A stretch of 46,380 nucleotides of DNA. It comes from JAJTCH01 sp040386195 (GTDB lineage: Bacteria; Pseudomonadota; Alphaproteobacteria; Rickettsiales; UBA1997). Of the stretch, positions 15,157 to 22,895 are shown in pieces. The translations under genes and the position numbers were made by a program. The notes beneath the pieces were generated by a model. The model saw only the letters and a list, made by a program, of their open reading frames with translations, did not search any database and was not told where the DNA came from. Positions within the stretch are counted from its first letter, which is position 1, and every line of letters begins with the position of its first letter. The stretch spans positions 1-46,380 of the forward strand of contig JAZKFV010000010.1 of assembly GCA_040386195.1 (NCBI GenBank). Reading direction: 5' to 3'.

Positions 15157-15945
15157 TCATTTAATTATTTTTTGAGTTTCACTAATCAAATTAGCAAAAA
15201 TATCGGTTTGATAATTATCATGAACGCCTTGCATAACCGAAGTGATGCGCTCCAAGCCCATGCCAGTATCAATCGAAGGTTTTGGCAATGGAGTTTTTGA
15301 GCCATCAGCTTTTTTCTCAAATTGCATAAAAACTAAATTCCAAATCTCAGTGAAGCGATCACCATCTTGATCTTTGGATCCAGGAACATCACCAAAAATT
15401 TTATCACCATGATCATAAAAAATTTCCGAACAAGGCCCGCAAGGTCCAACATCGCCCATTGACCAAAAATTATCGTCAGTGGCAATACGAATTATTTTAT
15501 CATCAGAAAATCCAGCAATTTTTTTCCATAAGTCAAAAGCTTCATCATCAGTGTGATAAACCGTCGCCAATAATTTTTCGCGCGGAATTTGTAATTCTTT
15601 GTGTAAAAAATTCCACGCCAAATAAATTGCCTCTTCCTTAAAATAATCCCCAAAAGAAAAATTCCCCAACATCTCAAAAAAAGTATGATGCCGCGCAGTA
15701 TAACCCACATTATCCAAATCATTATGCTTTCCGCCCGCCCGCACACATTTTTGCGAAGTTGCCACCCGTGTAAATTCAGGTTTTTCAAGCCCAGTAAAAT
15801 AATTTTTAAACTGATTCATTCCGGCATTGGCAAACATTAAAGTTGGATCGTTGTGCGGAATCAATGAGCTTGAAGGCAAAATATGATGATTATTTTTAGC
15901 AAAAAAATCTAAAAATTTGGTTCTGATTTGATTAGTTGTAAGCAT
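15157..15945 (-). CDS. alaS: Alanyl-tRNA synthetase, catalytic domain only (truncated or split)
   Basis: 262 aa, against about 870 for normal AlaRS. All class II core motifs are present: motif 1 region (HILPSSSLIPHNDPTLMFANAGM), motif 2 (TRVATSQKCVRAGGKHNDLDNVG, RHHTFFEMLGNFSFGDYFK) and motif 3 (SIDTGMGLERI, 224-234), with the WSMGDVGPCGPCSEIFYD pocket. The reading frame ends shortly after motif 3, at ...TQKIIK-stop. The helical tRNA-recognition, editing and C-Ala domains are missing. The start is 1 nt after the lysS stop, so the gene is translated with lysS. A 26-bp palindrome begins 8 nt beyond the stop. Possible readings are a pseudogene with a full copy elsewhere, a split AlaRS, or an assembly join at the palindrome. 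Confidence 0.88.
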   Translation of the reverse strand: MLTTNQIRTKFLDFFAKNNHHILPSSSLIPHNDPTLMFANAGMNQFKNYFTGLEKPEFTRVATSQKCVRAGGKHNDLDNVGYTARHHTFFEMLGNFSFGDYFKEEAIYLAWNFLHKELQIPREKLLATVYHTDDEAFDLWKKIAGFSDDKIIRIATDDNFWSMGDVGPCGPCSEIFYDHGDKIFGDVPGSKDQDGDRFTEIWNLVFMQFEKKADGSKTPLPKPSIDTGMGLERITSVMQGVHDNYQTDIFANLISETQKIIK

Positions 15946-15946
15946 A

Positions 15947-17533
15947 TTATTTTACTGTTTTTTCAATCATTTTTATAAAACTATCAACACCATAAAGCGC
16001 AATGAACGAGCCCATTCTTGGGCCTTCGTTTTGACCTAAGAGAATTTGATAAAGGGCGGAAAACCAATCGCGCATGTTTTTTTCATAGCCGTGATTTTTG
16101 CCGATTTCAAAAACTAGAGTTTGGATTGTTCCAGCATCGGAAGCTTTATCAATTGATTGCAATGCATTTCTTAAATCTAGAATTGCTGCTTTTTCAACTT
16201 CAGTTGCGTCGCGATATTTTTTGCCGGCTTTGATGAAATCGTTGTAATAGTTGATGGCGCAATCAACCATTTTTGCTAAGTTTGGTGAATTTTCTTTGCT
16301 CAAACCTTGCTGATATTTGGAGATAAAACCCCAAAGAACATCGTCATTTTCTGGGTTGCAGGCACTTGCTAAATTTAACAATAATGAATAAGTCAAATTA
16401 CATTCTGGCTTGGGAACTGGTTTATCCGTTGTGGCAAAATGAATGTGGAAAGCCGGATTATCTATTCTTTTTGCCTCATCAACTTCTTTTTCAAAAGCGG
16501 ATAAAAATGTTAAATATTCATCCATCGCTTTTGGAATTACATCAAAATAAAGCCGTTTAGCAGTTCTTGGTTTTTGGTACATATAAAGCGACAAAGACTC
16601 TTCTGGCGCGTATTTGAGCCAATCTTCAACTGAAATTCCATTGCCTTTTGATTTGGAAATTTTGGCACCATCTTCGCTCAAAAACATTTCATAAAAATAA
16701 TTTACTGGCGGTTGTTTTCCTAAAATTTCGCAGATGCGCCGATAGATTTTTTCATTAGGTAAATGATCTTTGCCATAAATTTCATAATCAACTTCCAAGC
16801 CATACCAGCGTGCGCCAAAGTCAATTTTCCATTGTAATTTGCAACTGCCGCCAGTGACTAGAACTTCTTTTTCCACACCATTTTCATCAACATAAATCAC
16901 CGTGCCTTTTTCTTTATTTACACCTTTAACACCTTTGTCAATAACCTTGCCCGACTCAATATCTATGGGCATAAACGGGCTATAAGTTTCTTGGCGTTCT
17001 TCGCCTAAATTTTTTAGCATCAATTCCATTAGCTCATCATATTTTTCAAGAACCCTGAGCATGGTTGAGTCAAAAGCGCCAGATTTATATTTATCAGTTG
17101 CCGAAATAAATTCGTAATCAAAACCAAAACGATCTAAAAAAGCCCGCAAACGAGCATTCATATTGTGTCCATAACTTTCATGAGTTCCAAAAGGATCGGG
17201 AACGCAAGTTAAAGGTTTGCCTAAATTTGCTTTGATTAAATCTTGATTAGGAAGGTTGTCCGGCACTTTGCGTAAGCCATCAATATCATCAGAAACGCAA
17301 AACATTTTGGTGGGAATTTCTGGCGCCAAAAGTGAAAAAGCATGACGCACAAAAGAAGTGCGCACCACTTCGCCAAAAGTTCCAATATGCGGCAAGCCAG
17401 ACGGGCCATAGCCGGTTTCAAATAACACATAACCTTTTGCCGGAGTTTTTCCGCCAATTTTTTCTAGAATTTTGCGCGCTTCTTCGAAAGGCCAAGCGGT
17501 GGATTTTAAATAAATTTCTGCTGGATTAGACAT
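15947..17533 (-). CDS. lysS: Lysyl-tRNA synthetase, class I
   Basis: 528 aa. Attaches lysine to tRNA-Lys. This is the archaeal-type class I enzyme (LysK) used by many alphaproteobacteria, including Rickettsia, in place of class II LysRS. The HIGH motif is HIGT (49-52, SGLPHIGTFGEVVR), the KMSKS motif is KISKSKGNG near residue 290, and SDDIDGLRKVPDN is the usual following block. The C-terminal helical anticodon-binding region is full length. It starts 54 nt after the GNAT gene, and alaS follows after 1 nt. Confidence 0.95.
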   Translation of the reverse strand: MSNPAEIYLKSTAWPFEEARKILEKIGGKTPAKGYVLFETGYGPSGLPHIGTFGEVVRTSFVRHAFSLLAPEIPTKMFCVSDDIDGLRKVPDNLPNQDLIKANLGKPLTCVPDPFGTHESYGHNMNARLRAFLDRFGFDYEFISATDKYKSGAFDSTMLRVLEKYDELMELMLKNLGEERQETYSPFMPIDIESGKVIDKGVKGVNKEKGTVIYVDENGVEKEVLVTGGSCKLQWKIDFGARWYGLEVDYEIYGKDHLPNEKIYRRICEILGKQPPVNYFYEMFLSEDGAKISKSKGNGISVEDWLKYAPEESLSLYMYQKPRTAKRLYFDVIPKAMDEYLTFLSAFEKEVDEAKRIDNPAFHIHFATTDKPVPKPECNLTYSLLLNLASACNPENDDVLWGFISKYQQGLSKENSPNLAKMVDCAINYYNDFIKAGKKYRDATEVEKAAILDLRNALQSIDKASDAGTIQTLVFEIGKNHGYEKNMRDWFSALYQILLGQNEGPRMGSFIALYGVDSFIKMIEKTVK

Positions 17534-17587
17534 TGATTGAAGATTGAATTTGTGAGTAAAGAATCAGCCAGTTTAAGCCGCAAGACT

Positions 17588-18109
17588 TTATAATTCAAGC
17601 TCCCAATAACGAATTGCATCAGCGGTTCCATAGCCTTCGGGAATAATATTTTTGAGATGTTTAAAACCGTGTTTGATTAAAACTCGCGCAGATTTTTCAT
17701 TAGTTAAGCCATTTGCAGCGATTAGTTTTTGTAATTTTAATTTTTCTCGTGCAAATTGAATCAATGCCACAGTTACTTCTGAAGCAATTCCTTGCCCCCA
17801 AAATTCCGGCATAAAAGCAAAACGAATTTCAACTTGCTCGCCGATTTCTTTATTCAAAGCTCTTTTAATTAAACCAGCGCGACCAACGAATTTATTAGTT
17901 TTATTCTCAAAAACTGCCCATTGCGAAAAACCATTTTTTTCTTGATTACCAATAAAATTATCGAGATGTTTTTTAACTGTTTCTAGGTTTTGAACGCCGT
18001 CAATTGTGCTTTTGCCAACTTCGGGATTAGAATGAAGCTGGTAGAGAAAATCTAAATCTTCGATTGTGAATGGTCGTAGATAAAGACGAGGAGTTTGACA
18101 AAGAATCAT
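17588..18109 (-). CDS. GNAT-family N-acetyltransferase (RimJ/RimL-like)
   Basis: 173 aa. It opens with TPRLYLRPFTIEDLDFLYQLHSNPEVGKS, typical of the Acetyltransf_3 group. It has AFMPEFWGQGIASEVTVALIQFA, where the QGIA stretch forms the acetyl-CoA pyrophosphate loop, and ends with NEKSARVLIKHGFKHLK. Relatives acetylate ribosomal-protein N-termini or small amines; the substrate here is unknown. The start codon overlaps the stop of a 39-codon ORF by 3-4 nt. Confidence 0.88.
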   Translation of the reverse strand: MILCQTPRLYLRPFTIEDLDFLYQLHSNPEVGKSTIDGVQNLETVKKHLDNFIGNQEKNGFSQWAVFENKTNKFVGRAGLIKRALNKEIGEQVEIRFAFMPEFWGQGIASEVTVALIQFAREKLKLQKLIAANGLTNEKSARVLIKHGFKHLKNIIPEGYGTADAIRYWELEL

Positions 18110-18225
18110 TTTGTGGAGTTTGGTTTTGGGTTTTCAGATTTGTCTTTATAGCTAGCAAAATTAAGAACGGCAACAGAAGCAATAACAACGAGGCTGGTTA
18201 TGATTATGATTAGAACTGTTTTCAC
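18106..18225 (-). CDS. Small single-span membrane protein (39 aa), candidate
   Basis: GTG start at 18225, reading VKTVLIIIITSLVVIASV... then a hydrophilic tail rich in Lys, Asn and Pro. It is one predicted hydrophobic helix (residues 3-21) with a charged C-terminus. Its stop codon overlaps the ATG of the acetyltransferase (ATGA arrangement), which is the main evidence that it is translated. No Shine-Dalgarno is visible. The family is unknown. Confidence 0.45.
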   Translation of the reverse strand: MKTVLIIIITSLVVIASVAVLNFASYKDKSENPKPNSTK

Positions 18226-18293
18226 TAAGTTTTTTTAATGAATCAAGTTATTAAGATAGTTCTTAATAACTTGATAATTGATTAATTTATTAT

Positions 18294-19127
18294 TTATCTT
18301 AATGCTCCAGGACTGCTATTTTGTCTTTTGGCAAAAAACCTTGCTTTAGTATGGTCATTATTGTCCTTGTCAGCTTCACCACTATTTTGTTTTTTGGCAA
18401 AAATCCTTGCTTTAGTATAGTCATTCTCGTCAACTCTAGATGTTGCCTTTTCTAAGTTAGGTGATGATTCTTTGTTTGTGCTTAACCAATCTTTAATCTC
18501 GTCTAAGTTATTTTGAATTTGATATTCACTCAAAGCCAGAATAATTTCCGGAGTGTATTTTATAGTCAGATTTTCTTGCTTGAATACAGTAAATAAAGCA
18601 TTAAAAATTTGTTTTTGACCACTTTTATTTATAAGTTTCCCGTCGATTTTAGAAGACTCGTCAACCAAATAGGCAGCCGCATATTGTAAAATATCCAAAT
18701 TTCCCTTGCGGCTTTGCATGGCAATACTTCCTAAAGAATTGAGATTTATTTTTTCGAGTAAGCAAATAAATTCATTAAAACCGCCTAATTTTATTGGCAG
18801 AATTAAATCTGTTATCGAATATTTAGTATCTTGTTTTTTGATTATGTGGATTTTGTCATATTTTTCTCTCTTTGTTTCATCTGACAAAGTTTCGTAAGCA
18901 TCGCTAATCATCTTGAATATTTCTTCTCTGTTGCCAAATGCGCTGTCTTGAACTTTATCCGGATGAGTTATGAGACTCAAAGATCTATAGGCAGTTTTAA
19001 TTTCTTCCATCGTGGCTTTTGGGCTAACGCCGAGAATTTGATAAAAGTTTAGCTCGTCTAAATTTTTTGTTTTAAGCAGTGTGTTGAGGTGAATTTGAGC
19101 GGCTGGGTTATTAGTTATATTCGGCAT
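18294..19127 (-). CDS. J-domain (DnaJ-like) protein of unknown role
   Basis: 277 aa. A canonical J-domain spans about residues 27-92 (NFYQILGVSPKATMEEIKTAYRSL) with the DnaK-activating HPD at 55-57 and the DAYETLSDETKREKYD ending. The Gly/Phe, zinc-finger and substrate-binding domains of true DnaJ are absent. The middle (about 110-220) is helical with a weak ankyrin-like segment (GSIAMQSRKGNLDILQYAAAYL). The C-terminus contains two near-identical copies of a 22-residue unit (core TKAR-FAK-QNS) encoded by a 66-bp direct repeat. It presumably recruits Hsp70 to a specific client. An effector role in a host is possible but not shown. Confidence 0.8.
   Translation of the reverse strand: MPNITNNPAAQIHLNTLLKTKNLDELNFYQILGVSPKATMEEIKTAYRSLSLITHPDKVQDSAFGNREEIFKMISDAYETLSDETKREKYDKIHIIKKQDTKYSITDLILPIKLGGFNEFICLLEKINLNSLGSIAMQSRKGNLDILQYAAAYLVDESSKIDGKLINKSGQKQIFNALFTVFKQENLTIKYTPEIILALSEYQIQNNLDEIKDWLSTNKESSPNLEKATSRVDENDYTKARIFAKKQNSGEADKDNNDHTKARFFAKRQNSSPGALR
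18316..18431. repeat. 66-bp-period direct repeat in the 3' end of the J-domain gene
   Basis: Two copies of a ~50-bp block (CTATTTTGTYTTTTGGCAAA... ending in a GTCATTMTYGTC stretch) begin at 18316 and 18382. They are in frame and encode the duplicated TKAR(I/F)FAK(K/R)QNS segment. Confidence 0.85.
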
Positions 19128-19255
19128 ATTTTTTATAATTATAAGTTATTAAATAAATAGCAAAAGCACCGATAAAATTTTCAAAGCTTTGATCGCTTTT
19201 TATATAATTAAAATTTCTAAAACAACAAAAAAATAAAAAACTAAACTTGCTTGTT

Positions 19256-19867
19256 TCACATCACTTCAACAATCGCTCTTTTCAAATCATCAATCCCAAT
19301 TTTTTTCTCCGAACTAGTCATTAAAATAATTGGATGTTGGGCGGCGAATTTTTTGGAGGATTCGGTGATTTGTTTAACAACTGCTTCTAATTCTTCAGGT
19401 TTTAATTCGTCAATTTTAGTGAGAACCAGCTGATAGCTTAAGCCAACGGCATTAAAAATATTAATCATTTCAATATCTTTTTCACCAAGACCTCTTCTGG
19501 CATCGAGCAATAAAAACGCTTTTTTCAAATTAGGGCGGTTGGCGAAATAGCGATAAATTAATTTTTCCCAAGAATCAATTTCAGTCTTGCTGACCTTGGC
19601 ATAGCCGAAGCCGGGCATATCAACCAAATTTAAATTTTGCCCAACGCAAAAGAAATTCAACTGCCGAGTTCTTCCCGGAGTTTTAGAAGTGATGGCGATT
19701 TTTTTATTAACTAAAGCGTTGATCAAACTTGATTTTCCAACATTAGATTTGCCAATAAAGGCAACTTCGGGAAGGCGTGAATCAGGGATTTGTTCATATT
19801 TCATCGCCCCAATTTTAAACTCACAATCGCGTTCAAAGAATTGGTGGATATTGCTTGGTTTTTTCAT
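19256..19867 (-). CDS. engB: Ribosome-biogenesis GTP-binding protein EngB (YihA/YsxC)
   Basis: 203 aa. A GTPase needed for large-subunit assembly and usually essential. The G motifs are intact: G1 GKSNVGKSS (39-47), G2 region TSKTPGRTRQLNFF, G3 DMPGFGYAK (83-91) and G4 TKIDEL (150-155). It starts 4 nt inside the end of hemA (ATGA-type overlap), so the two are translationally coupled. Confidence 0.96.
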   Translation of the reverse strand: MKKPSNIHQFFERDCEFKIGAMKYEQIPDSRLPEVAFIGKSNVGKSSLINALVNKKIAITSKTPGRTRQLNFFCVGQNLNLVDMPGFGYAKVSKTEIDSWEKLIYRYFANRPNLKKAFLLLDARRGLGEKDIEMINIFNAVGLSYQLVLTKIDELKPEELEAVVKQITESSKKFAAQHPIILMTSSEKKIGIDDLKRAIVEVM

Positions 19868-21045
19868 TTTAAAATTTTGTTAAGGGCGGTAATTAAATCG
19901 TCAATCATTTCGTCGCTATGTAATGGCGTGATAATGATGCGTAGTCTCTCCTCGCCAACCGCAACAGTTGGATAGTTGATATGTTGAATATAAATATTGT
20001 GATCTTCGAGCAAAGATTGTGAAATTTGTTTGGCTTTTAAAGCGTCGTTAATCATCACCGAGATAATGTGGGATTGGTTGTTGATGATGTTGATATTATT
20101 TTCTGAAAGTTTTGTTTTAAGTTTTAAAACTTTTTGGCGATGCAATTCTCTTAAATTTGGCGAATTTATAACATGATTAATATTGATTTTAACCGCCGCA
20201 GCAATTGATGGTGGCATTGCGGTGGTAAAAATAAATCCGGAAGCAACGCAGCGAATTGCGTCAATTATAGTTTGAGACGCAGTAATATAGCCGCCAACTC
20301 CGCCAAAAGCTTTGGCAAAAGTTCCTTGAATAATATCAATTTTATCCGCCACGCCAAGCTCTTCAGAAATTCCAGCGCCGTTTTTGCCATAAATTCCAAC
20401 GCCGTGAACTTCGTCGATATAAGTTAAAGCCTGATATTTTTTGGCTAAATTAATAATTTCCAAAACCTTGCCAAAATAGCCATCCATTGAATAAACCGAT
20501 TCAAAAATAATAATTTTAGGACGATCCAGAGGATAAGATTTGAGCAATTCTTCCAAATGCTCCATATCATTATGGCGGAAAATTTTCTTTTCCAAATTGC
20601 TGTGTCTAATGCCGCTGATGATGGAAGCGTGATTTTTTTGATCGGAGAAAATAACTAAATTGGGAATAATTTTTGCCAGCGAAGAAATTGCCGCTTCATT
20701 GGCAACATAGCCCGAGCTGAACACCAATCCCGCTTCTTTATTGTGTAATTTTGCTACTTGCTGCTCTAATTCAATCAGCGGATGATTGCTGCCAGAAATA
20801 TTGCGCGTTCCTCCCGAGCCAACGCCAAAGCTCTTCAACGCTTCAGAAGCCGCATCAATTGCCAATTGATTTTGCCCCAAACCTAAATAATCATTAGAAC
20901 ACCAAACCGCAATTTTGCGCCCATTTTTATTATTCACCGCCCAAGGAAACTGCCCACAAACCCGCGAAATATCCAGAAAATCGCGATAACGATTCTGCGC
21001 AGTCAATTGATCAATAACGTTTTGAAAAAGCGTCTGATAATTCAT
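19864..21045 (-). CDS. hemA: 5-aminolevulinate synthase
   Basis: 393 aa. Condenses glycine and succinyl-CoA with PLP to start heme synthesis (Shemin route, typical of alphaproteobacteria). Key blocks are CSNDYLGLGQN, GSGGTRNISGSNHPLIELEQ, ALTYIDEVHGVGIYGKNGAGISEE and the PLP-lysine motif GTFAKAFGGVGGYI. The C-terminal block has NYPTVAVGEERLRIIITPLHS. It supplies heme for the cbb3 oxidase found elsewhere in the window. The start at 21045 is ATG; no strong ribosome-binding site is visible. Confidence 0.95.
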   Translation of the reverse strand: MNYQTLFQNVIDQLTAQNRYRDFLDISRVCGQFPWAVNNKNGRKIAVWCSNDYLGLGQNQLAIDAASEALKSFGVGSGGTRNISGSNHPLIELEQQVAKLHNKEAGLVFSSGYVANEAAISSLAKIIPNLVIFSDQKNHASIISGIRHSNLEKKIFRHNDMEHLEELLKSYPLDRPKIIIFESVYSMDGYFGKVLEIINLAKKYQALTYIDEVHGVGIYGKNGAGISEELGVADKIDIIQGTFAKAFGGVGGYITASQTIIDAIRCVASGFIFTTAMPPSIAAAVKININHVINSPNLRELHRQKVLKLKTKLSENNINIINNQSHIISVMINDALKAKQISQSLLEDHNIYIQHINYPTVAVGEERLRIIITPLHSDEMIDDLITALNKILK

Positions 21046-21287
21046 TTTTGATTTGTAAAAGGAAATTCTGATGTCGAATCAATGTAGAGATTATCTAAGA
21101 GTAGGGCGCATCGATAAATTTTTCTAGTCTTTATTTTAATGCAATCATTGCCAAGATAAACTTTAACCCAAGAATTTTAATTGCATTTTTCAATCCAACT
21201 TAATATTCTTCCCACTCTTTTTTGCCCAAAAGATTTCAAATATAAAGTTATCCTCCAACCGAGAATAGCTTTTCCCTCTTTATATAA

Positions 21288-21377
21288 GGACAGGTGGCCG
21301 AGTGGTTTAAGGCAGCAGTCTTGAAAACTGCCGAGCGTGAAAGCGTTCCGTGAGTTCAAATCTCACCCTGTCCGCCA
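21288..21377 (+). tRNA. tRNA-Ser (anticodon UGA), CCA encoded
   Basis: Acceptor arms GGACAGG 21288-21294 and CCTGTCC 21367-21373 pair perfectly, followed by G and an encoded CCA (21375-21377). The D-loop GGCCGAGTGGTTTAAGG, the anticodon stem-loop GCAGT-CTTGAAA-ACTGC with anticodon TGA at 21322-21324, a long class II variable arm (CGAGCGTGAAAGCG) and the T-loop GAGTTCAAATCTC are all present. It reads UCA/UCG/UCU-type serine codons depending on modification. It marks the left edge of an accessory region. Confidence 0.97.
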
Positions 21378-21379
21378 TT

Positions 21380-21530
21380 CGCTTACGCTTCGCTACAGCG
21401 CAATTGGGCAAAGCACAATTGTGATGGGGTGATTAGCGAAAGCGACCGCGCTGTAGTTGAGCTGGAGCACGAAGTGCGCAAGCGAAATGAAAGCGGGCTG
21501 TTCCAACAAACTCATACTAATTTCTTTTCA
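21380..21530. repeat. GC-richer palindromic stretch after tRNA-Ser
   Basis: CTACAGCGC 21393-21401 pairs exactly with GCGCTGTAG 21448-21456, with smaller CAATTG/CACAATTGTG and AGCGAAAGCG motifs between. The block is richer in G+C than its surroundings. A GTG-initiated extension of the GIY-YIG frame starts in this repeat and is not used here as the start. It may be a dispersed element inserted beside the tRNA. Confidence 0.55.
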
Positions 21531-21540
21531 CCCAAGAAAA

Positions 21541-21780
21541 ATGTATTATACCTATATCCTCCAAAGCCAACAAAATCCTGACCGCTTCTACATCGGCTCC
21601 ACCTCAAATCTAAAACGCAGAATAACCGAACACAATTCTGGAAAATCAATCCACACTAATAAATTTCTTCCTTGGAAAATTAAAAATTATATTGCTTTTG
21701 AAGATTTGGATAAAGCGGTGAAATTTGAAAGATTTTTAAAATCAGGAAATGGAAGAATTTTTGCTAAGAAGCATTTTTAA
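21541..21780 (+). CDS. GIY-YIG nuclease-superfamily protein (YhbQ-like)
   Basis: 79 aa from ATG 21541 (MYYTYILQSQQNPDRFYIGS). A longer frame from 21457 runs through the repeat and is rejected. The single GIY-YIG domain has YTYILQS / FYIGSTSNL / RRITEHNSGKS and the FERFLKSGNGR helix with the Glu that usually binds metal. Stand-alone proteins of this size are common in bacteria, often scattered like mobile genes, and their role (possibly structure-specific DNA cutting) is unclear. It lies just after tRNA-Ser. Confidence 0.85.
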   Translation: MYYTYILQSQQNPDRFYIGSTSNLKRRITEHNSGKSIHTNKFLPWKIKNYIAFEDLDKAVKFERFLKSGNGRIFAKKHF

Positions 21781-21886
21781 TTAATCGCTGATGAAAATGA
21801 TTTAATCCATTTACTGCGTTTAAAAAGTTGTTTTCTTGATAATTTTTCAGTAATTTCTCTCGAATTATTATCCAACAAAATACCAA

Positions 21887-22741
21887 ATGAAAAACTCCCT
21901 CAACCATTTACCACAATTAAAACAAGATGAACTCGCCAAGATCATCGCCACAATTTGCAATGGCTGCAAAGATGTTGAGAAGATCATTCTATTTGGCTCC
22001 TACGCCCGCGGTGATTATAAAGAAAAAAAAGATTTGAGCGAAAATAGAAAATCTGGACATATTTCTGATTACGATATTTTAGTTGTCACCCGCGATGCCA
22101 TCACCGCCCTTGATACCAACCTCTGGCACGAAATTGGCGAGAAATGCCGCAGCTTGCACTTAAGCGCCGATCCCAGAATTTTAACTCACGATATTGAAGA
22201 GCTAAACAACAAGCTTTCGGTGGGGCAATATTTTTACTCGGATATTAGAGAAGAAGGAATTGTGATTTTTGACACTGGAAATGTTGAATTTGCTGATCGT
22301 AGAAAATTGAGTGATCAAGAGATTAAGAAGCTCCAAAGAGATTATTTTGAACATTGGTTTATCAAAGCTGAAGATTTTTGGGATAAATTTGGTTTTATGT
22401 TTGGAAGAGAAAAATATTCAAGCGCCGCTTTTGATCTTCATCAATCCGCAGAAACAGCTTATAAAACAATTCTTTTAGTCTTCACTCTTTACAATCCAAA
22501 TGAACATTTTCTAGCAACGCTTGGCACAGAATGTGAAAAACATTTTCCTGAATTAAAGAACTTATTTCCTAAAGAAACTGACGAGCAAAAAGAACGCTTC
22601 AAACTTCTAGAATACGCCTATATCGGCGGCAGATATGATCCAAAGTATAAGATTTCGAGAGAGGATTTAGAAATTTTGGCTAAAGATGTAAAGAAATTGT
22701 TAGAGATTGCAAAAAGAGTTTGTGAACAAAAGATCAGATAA
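21887..22741 (+). CDS. MNT nucleotidyltransferase fused to a HEPN domain
   Basis: 284 aa. The N-terminal minimal nucleotidyltransferase has the GSYARGD motif (37-43) and the paired aspartates of SDYDILV (Asp61, Asp63). The C-terminal half (about 150-280) resembles an all-helical HEPN domain with FDLHQSAETAYKTILLVFTLY and GGRYDPKYKIS. In two-gene MNT-HEPN toxin-antitoxin modules the MNT enzyme AMPylates and silences the HEPN RNase; here both are one chain. No typical Rx4-6H RNase motif is obvious in the HEPN half, so it may be non-nucleolytic and act in ligand binding. It lies in the accessory block with two other HEPN/nuclease genes. Confidence 0.82.
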   Translation: MKNSLNHLPQLKQDELAKIIATICNGCKDVEKIILFGSYARGDYKEKKDLSENRKSGHISDYDILVVTRDAITALDTNLWHEIGEKCRSLHLSADPRILTHDIEELNNKLSVGQYFYSDIREEGIVIFDTGNVEFADRRKLSDQEIKKLQRDYFEHWFIKAEDFWDKFGFMFGREKYSSAAFDLHQSAETAYKTILLVFTLYNPNEHFLATLGTECEKHFPELKNLFPKETDEQKERFKLLEYAYIGGRYDPKYKISREDLEILAKDVKKLLEIAKRVCEQKIR

Positions 22742-22770
22742 CAAATAATTAAAATTTTAACAAACGGAAA

Positions 22771-22791
22771 GTCGGGTTTACAAAACCCGAC
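22771..22791. terminator. Hairpin between the MNT-HEPN and PD-(D/E)XK genes
   Basis: GTCGGGTTT 22771-22779 and AAACCCGAC 22783-22791 form a 9-bp stem with a 3-nt loop between two convergent genes. There is no T-run, so this is a weak intrinsic terminator at best, or a small palindromic element. Nothing else was recognised in 22742-22895. Confidence 0.4.
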
Positions 22792-22895
22792 CAGCGGAAG
22801 GCCTTGATATTAGCGACGAAAACTCGGTGAACGTGAAGTGGAGATTTAGAGAATATCTAGTACTATTTATTTAATTATGCTTAATCACTAGCTCT

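Noticed and set aside
21457..21540. Upstream extension of the GIY-YIG gene
   Set aside because: It runs through a palindromic repeat and adds no family sequence. MYYTYILQS at 21541 is the usual family N-terminus.
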